Shown here one piece after another: positions 1 through 6,769 of a DNA stretch of 14,561 nucleotides; the first letter of the stretch is position 1; the number at the start of each line of letters is the position of its first letter. Made by a program: the position numbers and the translations under genes. Source of the stretch: Betaproteobacteria bacterium (GTDB lineage: Bacteria > Pseudomonadota > Gammaproteobacteria > Burkholderiales > SG8-39). The stretch spans positions 1 to 14,561 of the forward strand of contig VBDM01000024.1 in NCBI GenBank assembly GCA_005881355.1, written 5' to 3'. Under the pieces are notes generated by a model. That model did not search any database and was not told the DNA's origin. It worked only from the letters and a program-made list of their open reading frames with translations.

Positions 1-1575
1 CGCCCGGGCTTCGCCATCGTCGATCATCACACCTACGTCTTTCTCGGCGACGGCTGCCTTATGGAGGGCATCTCGCACGAAGCCTGCTCGCTTGCGGGGG
101 CGCTGGGGCTCGGCAAGCTCATCGCGGTCTACGACGACAACAAGATATCGATCGACGGTGAGGTGAAAGGCTGGTTCCGCGACGACACGCCCAAGCGCTT
201 CGAGGCCTACGATTGGCACGTGATACCGGACGTGGACGGTCACGACGAGGAAGCCGTCGGTCGCGCGATCCGCGGCGCCAAGGCGGCTGCGAACAAGCCC
301 ACGCTCATCTGTTGCAAGACGGTGATCGGCAAGGGGGCGCCCACGCGGGCCGGCACCGCCAAGGCCCACGGCGAGGCGCTCGGTGCCGAAGAAGTGGCGG
401 CCACGCGGACCGCCATCGGCTGGAACCATCCCCCGTTCGAAGTGCCGCGACAAGTCTACGACGGGTGGGACGCGAGAAAACGTGGCGCGGACCTTGAGCG
501 CGCTTGGAACGAGCGGTTCCTCGCTTACGAAAAAGCCCACCCGGAGGCTGCACGCGAGTTCCGGCGCCGCGTGGCGGGCGAGCTTCCAGCCGGCTGGAAG
601 GAGCACTGCACGGCGCTTTTCGACAAGATCAACGCCCAGGCGGAGGTGGTCGCTACGCGCAAGGCCTCGCAAAACGCGCTCGAGGGCCTCGCGCCGATCC
701 TGCCGGAGCTCATCGGCGGATCGGCCGATCTGACCGGGTCCAATCTCACTTTGTGGTCCGGGTCGAAGCCCGTCGGACGCGAGGGGGGCGGCAATTACAT
801 TTACTACGGCGTACGCGAATTCGGTATGAGCGCGATCATGAACGGCCTCGCGCTGCACGGCGGCATCATTCCCTACGGCGGCACCTTCCTCACTTTCTCG
901 GACTACTCGCGAAATGCGCTGCGAATGGCGGCGCTGATGAGGATCCGCACGATTTTCGTTTTCACCCACGACTCGATCGGCCTCGGTGAGGACGGTCCTA
1001 CCCACCAATCAGTGGAGCACGCAGCGGCGCTGCGCTTGATACCCGGCATCGACGTGTGGCGACCCTGTGACACCGTCGAGTCGGTCGCGGCGTGGATCGC
1101 CGCAATCGAACGCGGGGACGGACCGACTTCGCTCCTGTTTACGCGCCAGAACGTACCGTTCCAGAAGCGCGATGCGCATACGATCGCCGCGATCCGGCGG
1201 GGCGGCTATGTTCTTTCCGACGCCCAGGAACCGAAGGCGGTGATCATCGCCGCCGGATCCGAGGTTCAGCTCGCTTTGGGTGCGAAGAAGAAGCTCGGCG
1301 AAGAGGGCGTTGCGGTTCGGGTCGTATCCATGCCCTGCACGGCGGTCTTCGACCGCCAGCCCCCGATGTACAAGGACATCGTCCTGATACCGACTTTGCC
1401 CAGAGTCGCCGTCGAGGCCGGCGTGAGCGACTACTGGCGCAAATACGTCGGCCTGGAAGGCGCGGTGGTCGGTATCGACCGGTACGGCGAATCGGCGCCC
1501 GGAGCAAAGCTCTTCGAGTACTTCGGCTTCACCGTGGACAACGTGGTGAAGGCGGTCAAAAGTGTTTTGCACTGA
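1..1575 (+). CDS. tkt: Transketolase, C-terminal 524 residues (5' end outside window)
   Basis: Thiamine-diphosphate enzyme moving two-carbon ketol units between sugar phosphates in the pentose phosphate pathway and the Calvin cycle; cytosolic. The frame is open from base 1, so the ATG at 61 is internal. Visible residues 16-18 are the GDG of the ThDP/metal motif (LGDGCLMEG), followed by DDNKISIDG. The catalytic glutamate of VREFGMSA is visible residue 273. Compared with E. coli transketolase (D155, E411 from memory), both give the same offset, about 138 missing residues, for a full length near 662, normal for the family. The pyrimidine-binding domain (GGSADLTGSN, HDSIGLGEDGPTHQ, FTRQNVP) and the C-terminal domain (AAGSEV, VSMPC) are intact. 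The stop at 1573-1575 lies 24 bases before gapA, which suggests co-transcription. Identification is very secure. Confidence 0.97.
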   Translation, partial: RPGFAIVDHHTYVFLGDGCLMEGISHEACSLAGALGLGKLIAVYDDNKISIDGEVKGWFRDDTPKRFEAYDWHVIPDVDGHDEEAVGRAIRGAKAAANKPTLICCKTVIGKGAPTRAGTAKAHGEALGAEEVAATRTAIGWNHPPFEVPRQVYDGWDARKRGADLERAWNERFLAYEKAHPEAAREFRRRVAGELPAGWKEHCTALFDKINAQAEVVATRKASQNALEGLAPILPELIGGSADLTGSNLTLWSGSKPVGREGGGNYIYYGVREFGMSAIMNGLALHGGIIPYGGTFLTFSDYSRNALRMAALMRIRTIFVFTHDSIGLGEDGPTHQSVEHAAALRLIPGIDVWRPCDTVESVAAWIAAIERGDGPTSLLFTRQNVPFQKRDAHTIAAIRRGGYVLSDAQEPKAVIIAAGSEVQLALGAKKKLGEEGVAVRVVSMPCTAVFDRQPPMYKDIVLIPTLPRVAVEAGVSDYWRKYVGLEGAVVGIDRYGESAPGAKLFEYFGFTVDNVVKAVKSVLH

Positions 1576-1587
1576 GAAAATCCCTTT

Positions 1588-1592
1588 AGGAG
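1588..1592 (+). promoter_or_regulatory. Ribosome binding site of gapA
   Basis: AGGAG lies 7 bases before the ATG at 1600, in the 24-base gap after the tkt stop. The near-ideal match and spacing fix the gapA start and fit high expression. Confidence 0.75.
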
Positions 1593-1599
1593 TTCCTGA

Positions 1600-2613
1600 A
1601 TGAGCATTCGAGTAGCGATCAACGGTTACGGCCGCATCGGCCGCAACATCCTGCGCGCGCACTATGAAGGCGGCAAGAAACACGATCTGCAATTCGTCGC
1701 GATCAACGACCTCGGCAATGCGCAGACCAACGCGCATTTGACGCGTTACGACACAGCGCACGGAAAATTCCCGGGGACGGTCGCCGTGGAAGGCGAAGCC
1801 ATGGTTATCAACGGCGACCGCATCCAGGTCTGCGCCAAGCGCGATCCGGCCGAGCTGCCCTGGAAGGACCTCAAGATCGACGCGGTGCTCGAATGCACGG
1901 GGCTTTTCACCAGCAAGGAGAAAGCCTCTGCGCATCTCAGGGCCGGCGCGAAGAAGGTGGTGATCTCGGCGCCGGGCGAGAAGGACGTCGACCGCACCAT
2001 CGTCGTCGGCGTCAACGACAATACGCTGAAGGCCTCCGATACGGTGATTTCGAACGGCTCGTGCACCACCAACTGTCTCGCGCCGCTGGTGAAGGCGGTT
2101 GACGACCGCATCGGCGTGGTCTCCGGCCTGATGACGACGGTGCACGCCTACACGAACGACCAGGTGCTCATCGACGTCTTCCACAAGGACCTGCGCCGCG
2201 CGCGCTCGGCGACGCACAACATGATCCCGGCCAGCTCCGGCGCCGCGTTGGCGATCGGGTTGGTATTGCCGCACCTCAACGGCAAGCTGGACGGGTTTGC
2301 GTTCCGAGTGCCGATCATCAATGTGTCGATCGTGGATCTGACCTTCCTGGCGAAGAAGCCGACAACGGTGGAGGATGTCAACGACGCGGCGAGGCAGGCA
2401 TCGCAAACCGATCTGAAGGGTATCCTCGAGTACAACAGCGAGCCGCTCGTGTCCTCGGACTTCAACCACAACGCGGCGAGTAGCGTCTTCGATGCTACCC
2501 TGACCCGGGTGTCGAACGGCACGCTGGTGAAGGTCTCGAGCTGGTACGACAACGAATGGGGCTTCAGCAACCGGATGCTGGACGTCACGGTCGCGTTGAT
2601 GAACGCACGCTAG
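1600..2613 (+). CDS. gapA: Glyceraldehyde-3-phosphate dehydrogenase, type I
   Basis: Interconverts glyceraldehyde 3-phosphate and 1,3-bisphosphoglycerate with NAD(P); cytosolic; used in glycolysis, gluconeogenesis and, in autotrophs, the Calvin cycle. The 337 residues match the family length. The N-terminal Rossmann motif NGYGRIGRN (about residues 8-16) is followed by VAIND, whose aspartate is typical of NAD-preferring enzymes. The catalytic cysteine is C155 in SNGSCTTNC. The catalytic-domain segments HAYTNDQ and the C-terminal WYDNEWGFSNR are complete. The ATG at 1600 is supported by a strong Shine-Dalgarno. It follows tkt by 24 bases and precedes pgk by 81 bases, the usual carbon-metabolism cluster order in betaproteobacteria. 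Cofactor preference is inferred from the motif only. Confidence 0.97.
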   Translation: MSIRVAINGYGRIGRNILRAHYEGGKKHDLQFVAINDLGNAQTNAHLTRYDTAHGKFPGTVAVEGEAMVINGDRIQVCAKRDPAELPWKDLKIDAVLECTGLFTSKEKASAHLRAGAKKVVISAPGEKDVDRTIVVGVNDNTLKASDTVISNGSCTTNCLAPLVKAVDDRIGVVSGLMTTVHAYTNDQVLIDVFHKDLRRARSATHNMIPASSGAALAIGLVLPHLNGKLDGFAFRVPIINVSIVDLTFLAKKPTTVEDVNDAARQASQTDLKGILEYNSEPLVSSDFNHNAASSVFDATLTRVSNGTLVKVSSWYDNEWGFSNRMLDVTVALMNAR

Positions 2614-2626
2614 AAAGCAGGATCGA

Positions 2627-2693
2627 GGACCGAGGGAAACCGCCCGAGGGTCCTCCGCCTTTCCCTCAATCCTAGCTCTTCGATCCTCGGTCC
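2627..2693. repeat. Inverted-repeat cluster between gapA and pgk
   Basis: The 81-base gapA-pgk spacer holds a 9-base perfect inverted repeat, GGACCGAGG at 2627-2635 and CCTCGGTCC at 2685-2693. A second pair is nested inside it (GAGGGAA at 2632-2638, TTCCCTC at 2661-2667), and the word CCGAGGG occurs twice (2630-2636, 2644-2650). The distal arm ends one base before the pgk ATG, and no Shine-Dalgarno is visible there. The two pairings overlap on the left side, so they would compete. It may be an mRNA structure affecting pgk translation or gapA mRNA stability, or a dispersed repeat element; the sequence alone does not decide. Confidence 0.5.
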
Positions 2694-2694
2694 C

Positions 2695-3873
2695 ATGCAG
2701 TTGCTCAAAATGTCCGATGTCGATCTGCGCGGCAAGCGCGTGCTGATCCGCGTCGATTTCAACGTTCCCATCCACGACGGCAGGATCGGCGACGACACGC
2801 GCATTCGAGCCGCCCTGCCCGGCGTGAGGCGGGCGCTCGCTCAAGGGGCACGGGTGATGCTCGCTTCCCACCTCGGCCGCCCGATCGAGGGAGAGTTCAA
2901 TGCGAAGGAATCCCTCGCACCGGTGGCAGGGCGTCTGTCGGAGCTGCTTGGCCAGGAGGTCCAGCTCGAGCGCGACTGGCTGGAAGGGGTCACAGTGGCG
3001 CCAGGCAAGGCCGTGCTCCTTGAGAACTGCCGGTTCAACAAGGGCGAGAAAAGCGACGACGATGCCTTGGCGAAGAAGATGGCGGCGTTGTGTGACGTCT
3101 ACGTCAACGACGCTTTCGGCGCGGCACATCGCGCCGAGGCGAGCACCCACGGCATCGCGAAGTACGCGCCGATCGCGTGCGCGGGACCGCTCATGGCCGC
3201 GGAAATCGAAGCCCTCTCGAGGGCGCTCGAGCGTCCCGCCCGGCCTCTGGTTGCCATCGTCGCCGGCGCCAAGGTTTCGACCAAGCTCTCGGTGCTCGCT
3301 GCGCTTGCCGGGAAGGTCGACCGCCTGATCCCCGGAGGGGGCATCGCCAATACCTTCATGCTTGCGGCCGGCATGAAGATCGGCAAATCGCTCGCCGAGC
3401 CCGAGCTTGCCGCCGAGGCGAATCGAATCGTGGACATACTGCGCGCCAAGGACGGAGAGATCCCGCTTCCGACAGACGTTGTCTGCGCCAAGGAGATCAC
3501 CGAGATCGCGAGGGCGGAGATCAAACCGGTCGACCAGGTGAGCGACGACGACATGATCCTCGACATCGGCCCGGAGACGGCCGCCACCTTCGCCCAGTCG
3601 CTCTCGGTTGCCGGAACCATCGTCTGGAACGGGCCGGTCGGCGTGTTCGAATTCAGCCAGTTCGGGCAGGGAACCCGTGCGCTCGCCCAGGCGATCGCCG
3701 CATCGCGGGCATTTTCACTCGCGGGCGGTGGTGAGACGCTCGCGGCTATCGCCAAGTATGGGGTTGCGGACGGGATTTCCTACATCTCGACCGGAGGCGG
3801 CGCTTTTCTCGAATTCCTCGAGGGCAAGAAACTGCCCGCGATCGAAATCCTGGAGCTGCGCGCGGGCCCATGA
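2695..3873 (+). CDS. pgk: Phosphoglycerate kinase
   Basis: Transfers phosphate between 1,3-bisphosphoglycerate and ADP in glycolysis, and runs in reverse in gluconeogenesis or the Calvin cycle; monomeric and cytosolic. The 392 residues match bacterial PGK. N-domain substrate motifs are visible: RVDFNVP near residue 20, SHLGRP, ENCRFNKGEK and VNDAFGAAHR. The hinge and C-domain nucleotide motifs follow: AGAKVSTKL, PGGGIANTF, DIGPETA, WNGPVGVFE. The late glycine-rich motif reads GGGET with E347, where GGGD(S/T) is usual. The start MQLLKMSDVDLRGKR aligns with the usual N-terminus, so ATG 2695 is preferred over ATG 2710, although no Shine-Dalgarno is seen. It lies downstream of gapA and converges on a minus-strand DGQHR gene. 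Confidence 0.96.
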   Translation: MQLLKMSDVDLRGKRVLIRVDFNVPIHDGRIGDDTRIRAALPGVRRALAQGARVMLASHLGRPIEGEFNAKESLAPVAGRLSELLGQEVQLERDWLEGVTVAPGKAVLLENCRFNKGEKSDDDALAKKMAALCDVYVNDAFGAAHRAEASTHGIAKYAPIACAGPLMAAEIEALSRALERPARPLVAIVAGAKVSTKLSVLAALAGKVDRLIPGGGIANTFMLAAGMKIGKSLAEPELAAEANRIVDILRAKDGEIPLPTDVVCAKEITEIARAEIKPVDQVSDDDMILDIGPETAATFAQSLSVAGTIVWNGPVGVFEFSQFGQGTRALAQAIAASRAFSLAGGGETLAAIAKYGVADGISYISTGGGAFLEFLEGKKLPAIEILELRAGP

Positions 3874-3898
3874 GCCGCGGTCGAACAAGCCCGCGGCT
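3873..3898. terminator. Short GC-rich hairpin between convergent pgk and DGQHR genes
   Basis: A perfect 8-base inverted repeat (AGCCGCGG at 3873-3880, CCGCGGCT at 3891-3898) with a 10-base loop spans nearly all of the 23-base gap between the two facing stop codons. It uses the last base of the pgk stop and overlaps two bases of the DGQHR stop. No T-run follows on either strand, so it is not a classical intrinsic terminator. A bidirectional or RNA-end-protecting role is inferred from position. Confidence 0.4.
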
Positions 3899-5018
3899 AC
3901 TTGGCTGCGCGAGTGTCGATCCCGGCGGCGCGGGCGAGCTCGCGATGCACGCGGGAAACGCGCTCGACCTCTCCCTTGGCGGCGAAGCGCTCGTAGAACC
4001 CCTCGACGCGGAACGCTTTCAACTGCTCGCGCCATGGAGTGAGCCGCTCCTCCCAGCGCTTGAGTCGACCCTCGGCGGGCTCGCCGTCCTCGCGCGCAAG
4101 ATCGGCGCACACGCGGATCATCGCTTTGAGGGTCACGGGCTTGGTCACCATGTAATTCGCCTGGCCCCAGGCCTCGCCCCATACTCGCTCGGCGGCCTTG
4201 AGGAAATCGCGCACCATGCCGTAGTAGCGCGGAATCTCCTTGCTGCTTCCGCCCGCCACCTGGATGCGGCGCCAGTCACGGTTAACCCAGCGGTGCAGCT
4301 CGTTGAAGAGCTCGGCCTGCAGAATCCACTTGTCCTGCTGGCTGCGCCCGCCGAGCCGGTTGATGCGGTAGCGCAACGGGCTGTCCCCCTCGCTATAGAG
4401 GCTTCCGACCAGGCGCGCGGCGAACTTGCGGTGGGGCTCCGCCCAGGACACTCGCTCGTACAGGTCGACGAGGTGGCTCTTGTTGATGCGGGTGGGCGTC
4501 GAGTTAATGATGACGAACATCTCGGTAGCAAAATCCTCGCTGCGCCCGTCGAAGATCACGCACGGCACGTTGATCGTCTTGGCGTCGTCGGGGCGCTCCT
4601 CGAGGTAAAAGCGCAGTGCCGCGAGCCGGTGCTGGCCGTCGATGATGAGGAATTTCGACTGCGGCTCCGAAAGTTGGCCGACCCCATTGGTTCCGTCGGC
4701 AGCCTGGAAGCGCAGCTTCTCCGGGGTGAAGAGCAGCACTGTGCCCGGAATCGGCGGCTGGGTGATCGCCGTTTCGTAGAAATTCTTGAGCTGGCGCACC
4801 TTGGCCCGCGAGAGCGCCCGCTGGAAAGCGCGATCGGTTCGCTCGATTTTCGAGATGAACTGGGCGATTTCGTCTTCCTGCGAAATGCGTGCCGGGGCGA
4901 TCTCCTCTCCCTCGCCATAGAACCGGCTGATGAAACGGACTTTGGCGAGCAGCTCGGGGGCGCGGATGCTGCCGAAGTAGAAGATACCGTCCTTCTGGCG
5001 AATCTGCGTGGCAAGCAC
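3897..5018 (-). CDS. Orphan DGQHR-domain protein (DndB-related)
   Basis: A 373-residue soluble protein with the signature DGQHR at residues 127-131, within FLIIDGQHRLAAL. It is followed by the family-typical segment FVIINSTPTRINKS (asparagines 172 and 179). DGQHR proteins share a ParB/sulfiredoxin-like fold and include DndB, regulator of DNA phosphorothioation operons. The function of solitary members is unknown, and none is assigned here. The C-terminal third (after about residue 250) is rich in Trp, Arg and Glu and has no motif I recognise. There is no signal peptide or membrane segment. The GTG start at 5018-5016 has a Shine-Dalgarno, AAGGGAG, 7 bases upstream. No dndA, C, D, E, restriction or mobility gene lies nearby; it sits antisense between pgk and pyk. 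Base composition looks like its neighbours, so any acquisition is probably old. Confidence 0.85.
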   Translation of the reverse strand: MLATQIRQKDGIFYFGSIRAPELLAKVRFISRFYGEGEEIAPARISQEDEIAQFISKIERTDRAFQRALSRAKVRQLKNFYETAITQPPIPGTVLLFTPEKLRFQAADGTNGVGQLSEPQSKFLIIDGQHRLAALRFYLEERPDDAKTINVPCVIFDGRSEDFATEMFVIINSTPTRINKSHLVDLYERVSWAEPHRKFAARLVGSLYSEGDSPLRYRINRLGGRSQQDKWILQAELFNELHRWVNRDWRRIQVAGGSSKEIPRYYGMVRDFLKAAERVWGEAWGQANYMVTKPVTLKAMIRVCADLAREDGEPAEGRLKRWEERLTPWREQLKAFRVEGFYERFAAKGEVERVSRVHRELARAAGIDTRAAK

Positions 5019-5025
5019 GTGTGTT

Positions 5026-5032
5026 CTCCCTT
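5026..5032 (-). promoter_or_regulatory. Ribosome binding site fixing the GTG start of the DGQHR gene
   Basis: On the minus strand AAGGGAG lies 7 bases before the GTG at 5018-5016. It supports this start although the codon is not ATG. Confidence 0.6.
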
Positions 5033-5076
5033 AGAGTCCCAAACAAACCGCGGCGCAGGCCCCTGGTGCCCCTAAG

Positions 5077-5115
5077 TCAAGGGCTGCCACGATGGCTTCC
5101 TGGCAGTCTCCTTGA
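5077..5115. promoter_or_regulatory. Imperfect dyad in the pyk / DGQHR intergenic region
   Basis: TCAAGG (5077-5082) and CTGCCA (5084-5089) pair with TGGCAG (5101-5106) and CCTTGA (5110-5115). This gives twelve paired bases around an 11-base centre, with 1 unpaired base on one side and 3 on the other. It lies about 60 bases upstream of the DGQHR start and 158 bases upstream of pyk. It could be an operator or a leader hairpin of the DGQHR mRNA. The rest of the 254-base region 5019-5272 holds no gene I can support. Confidence 0.4.
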
Positions 5116-5175
5116 AACAAGGGCCCAGCCGCTGGCGCAGACCGGAAATATAGCCGAAACGGGGTGCTCACTGCC

Positions 5176-5223
5176 AAAAAAAAGATTCCCCGACCCGCTC
5201 TCAGCCGGGTCGTGCCAAGGGAA
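5176..5223 (-). terminator. Intrinsic-terminator-like hairpin with U-run, minus strand
   Basis: Read on the minus strand, a 7-base perfect stem (CGACCCG/CGGGTCG, plus-strand 5206-5212 and 5191-5197) has an 8-base loop. It extends by TTCCC/GGGAA (5219-5223, 5186-5190) across a one-sided 6-base bulge. Two bases later eight T follow (plus-strand A-run 5176-5183). This is the layout of a rho-independent terminator, but it points toward the start of the DGQHR gene about 160 bases further on, with no minus-strand gene behind it. It may insulate against antisense transcripts from pyk or attenuate the DGQHR transcript. Confidence 0.55.
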
Positions 5224-5272
5224 GTCGCCGGTAAGCATCTGGTAAAGTAGAACGGTTTTTCTCGGGGGGTCA

Positions 5273-6712
5273 ATGAGCCGAAGCACCAAAATCGTCGCCA
5301 CGCTGGGCCCCGCGTCGAGCGATCCTCAAACGCTCGAGCGGATGTTCCTCGCGGGGGTGGACATCGTGCGCATGAATTTCTCGCACGGCACCGCAGGGGA
5401 CCACGAGCGGCGCGCCGAGCTGGTGCGCGAAGCTTGCCGCAAAACCGGGCGCACGGTCGGCATCATGGGCGACCTGCAGGGCCCGAAGATCCGCGTCGGA
5501 AAGTTCAAGGACGGCAAGGTCACTCTCAATCCGGGCGATGCGTTCGTGCTCGACGCCGACCTCGAGCTGGGCGACCACGGGCGCGTCGGCCTGGATTACA
5601 AGGAATTGCCGCGCGATGTGCGGCCGGGAGACGTGCTGCTGCTCGACGACGGCAGGATCGTGTTCGAAGTCGAAAAAGTCGTGGGCAACAAGGTGTACTG
5701 CCGCGTGCGTCACGGGGGGGTGCTCTCCAACAACAAGGGCATCAACCGCTTGGGGGGCGGTCTCACCGCTCCCGCGCTCCCGCCGAAGGACGTGGAGGAC
5801 ATCCGTACCGCGGCGAAAATCCGGGTCGATTACCTGGCCGTTTCCTTCCCCAAGTCGAGCACCGACATGTCGATGGCGAGGCAGCTTCTGCACGCCGCCG
5901 GTGGCGAGGCGTTCCTCATCGCCAAGATCGAGCGCGCGGAAGCCGTCGAGCCCAAGGCGCTCACCGACATCATGTCGGCCTGCGAGGGGATCATGGTGGC
6001 GCGCGGCGACCTTGCCGTAGAGGTCGGCGACGCCTCGGTGCCGGCGCTGCAGAAGCGCATGATTCGCCTTGCGCGCGAGCAGAACAAGCTCACCATCACC
6101 GCGACGCAGATGATGGAGTCGATGATATCGAGCCCCGTGCCCACCCGCGCCGAAGTGTCGGACGTCGCGAACGCAGTGCTCGACGGCACCGACGCGGTGA
6201 TGCTCTCGGCGGAAACGGCGAGCGGAAAGTACCCGGTCGAGACCATCGCGGCGATGAGCCGCATCTGCGAAGTCGCAGAGGACTCGGCCGAGGTGACTCT
6301 CGACCGCGATTTCCTCGACCGCATTTTTACCCGCGTGGACCAGTCCATCGCCATGGCGGCTCTTTTCACCGCTTATCACCTCAAGGTGAAAGCGATCGCC
6401 GCGCTCACCGAATCGGGCTCGACCGCGCTGTGGATGTCGCGCATCAACTGCGGCGTGCCGATCTACGCGCTCACTTCGCAGACCGCGACACGCTACCGCT
6501 GCGCGCTGTTTCGCGACACTTACCCGCTCATGGTCAAGTACGTCGGCCACGACCGCGAGGAGCTGCTGGAGGAGGCTGAAAACGTCCTCGTAAAGAACCG
6601 CGTCGTGCAGAAGGGCGATCTCATCGTGATCACCATCGGCGAGCCGATCGGCAAGGCGGGCGGTACCAACACGATGAAAATCGTCAGGGTAGGCGAGCAC
6701 CGCCGGGCCTGA
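5273..6712 (+). CDS. pyk: Pyruvate kinase
   Basis: Converts phosphoenolpyruvate and ADP to pyruvate and ATP, the last step of glycolysis; cytosolic, usually a tetramer. At 479 residues it has the usual bacterial length. The barrel motifs are complete: TLGPAS near the start, RMNFSHG (about 32-38), GDLQGPKIRVG (about 65-75), IAKIERAEAV with the catalytic lysine K218, VARGDLAVEVG, TATQMMESM and VMLSAETASGKYP. The B-domain lies between about residues 70 and 170, and the C-domain ends in GEPIGKAGGTNTMKIVRVGE. ATG 5273 has a G-run (5264-5269) only 3 bases upstream, a short spacing. It diverges from the DGQHR gene, so it probably has its own promoter in 5019-5272, but I could not identify convincing -35/-10 boxes. 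Isozyme type and allosteric effector cannot be told from this. Confidence 0.96.
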   Translation: MSRSTKIVATLGPASSDPQTLERMFLAGVDIVRMNFSHGTAGDHERRAELVREACRKTGRTVGIMGDLQGPKIRVGKFKDGKVTLNPGDAFVLDADLELGDHGRVGLDYKELPRDVRPGDVLLLDDGRIVFEVEKVVGNKVYCRVRHGGVLSNNKGINRLGGGLTAPALPPKDVEDIRTAAKIRVDYLAVSFPKSSTDMSMARQLLHAAGGEAFLIAKIERAEAVEPKALTDIMSACEGIMVARGDLAVEVGDASVPALQKRMIRLAREQNKLTITATQMMESMISSPVPTRAEVSDVANAVLDGTDAVMLSAETASGKYPVETIAAMSRICEVAEDSAEVTLDRDFLDRIFTRVDQSIAMAALFTAYHLKVKAIAALTESGSTALWMSRINCGVPIYALTSQTATRYRCALFRDTYPLMVKYVGHDREELLEEAENVLVKNRVVQKGDLIVITIGEPIGKAGGTNTMKIVRVGEHRRA

Positions 6713-6769
6713 CCGGCGCGCCAGGACAAAAAAGAGACCTTGACGCCTCGGGCGTAGGCCGCCGGAACG

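Noticed and set aside
1009..3150. 713-codon open frame on the minus strand
   Set aside because: Antisense to tkt, gapA and pgk; Arg/His/Val-rich with no family motif, as expected from GC-rich codon bias.
3897..5018. Calling the DGQHR gene dndB
   Set aside because: Only the DGQHR family is supported; the dnd partner genes are absent, so the specific name is not justified.
3870..5075. 401-codon plus-strand frame opposite the DGQHR gene
   Set aside because: The minus-strand frame carries the real DGQHR signature, a Shine-Dalgarno and sensible composition; the plus frame has none.
5112..5154. Promoter for pyk from TTGAAA and TATAGC
   Set aside because: The boxes are 31 bases apart, too far for sigma-70; left unassigned.
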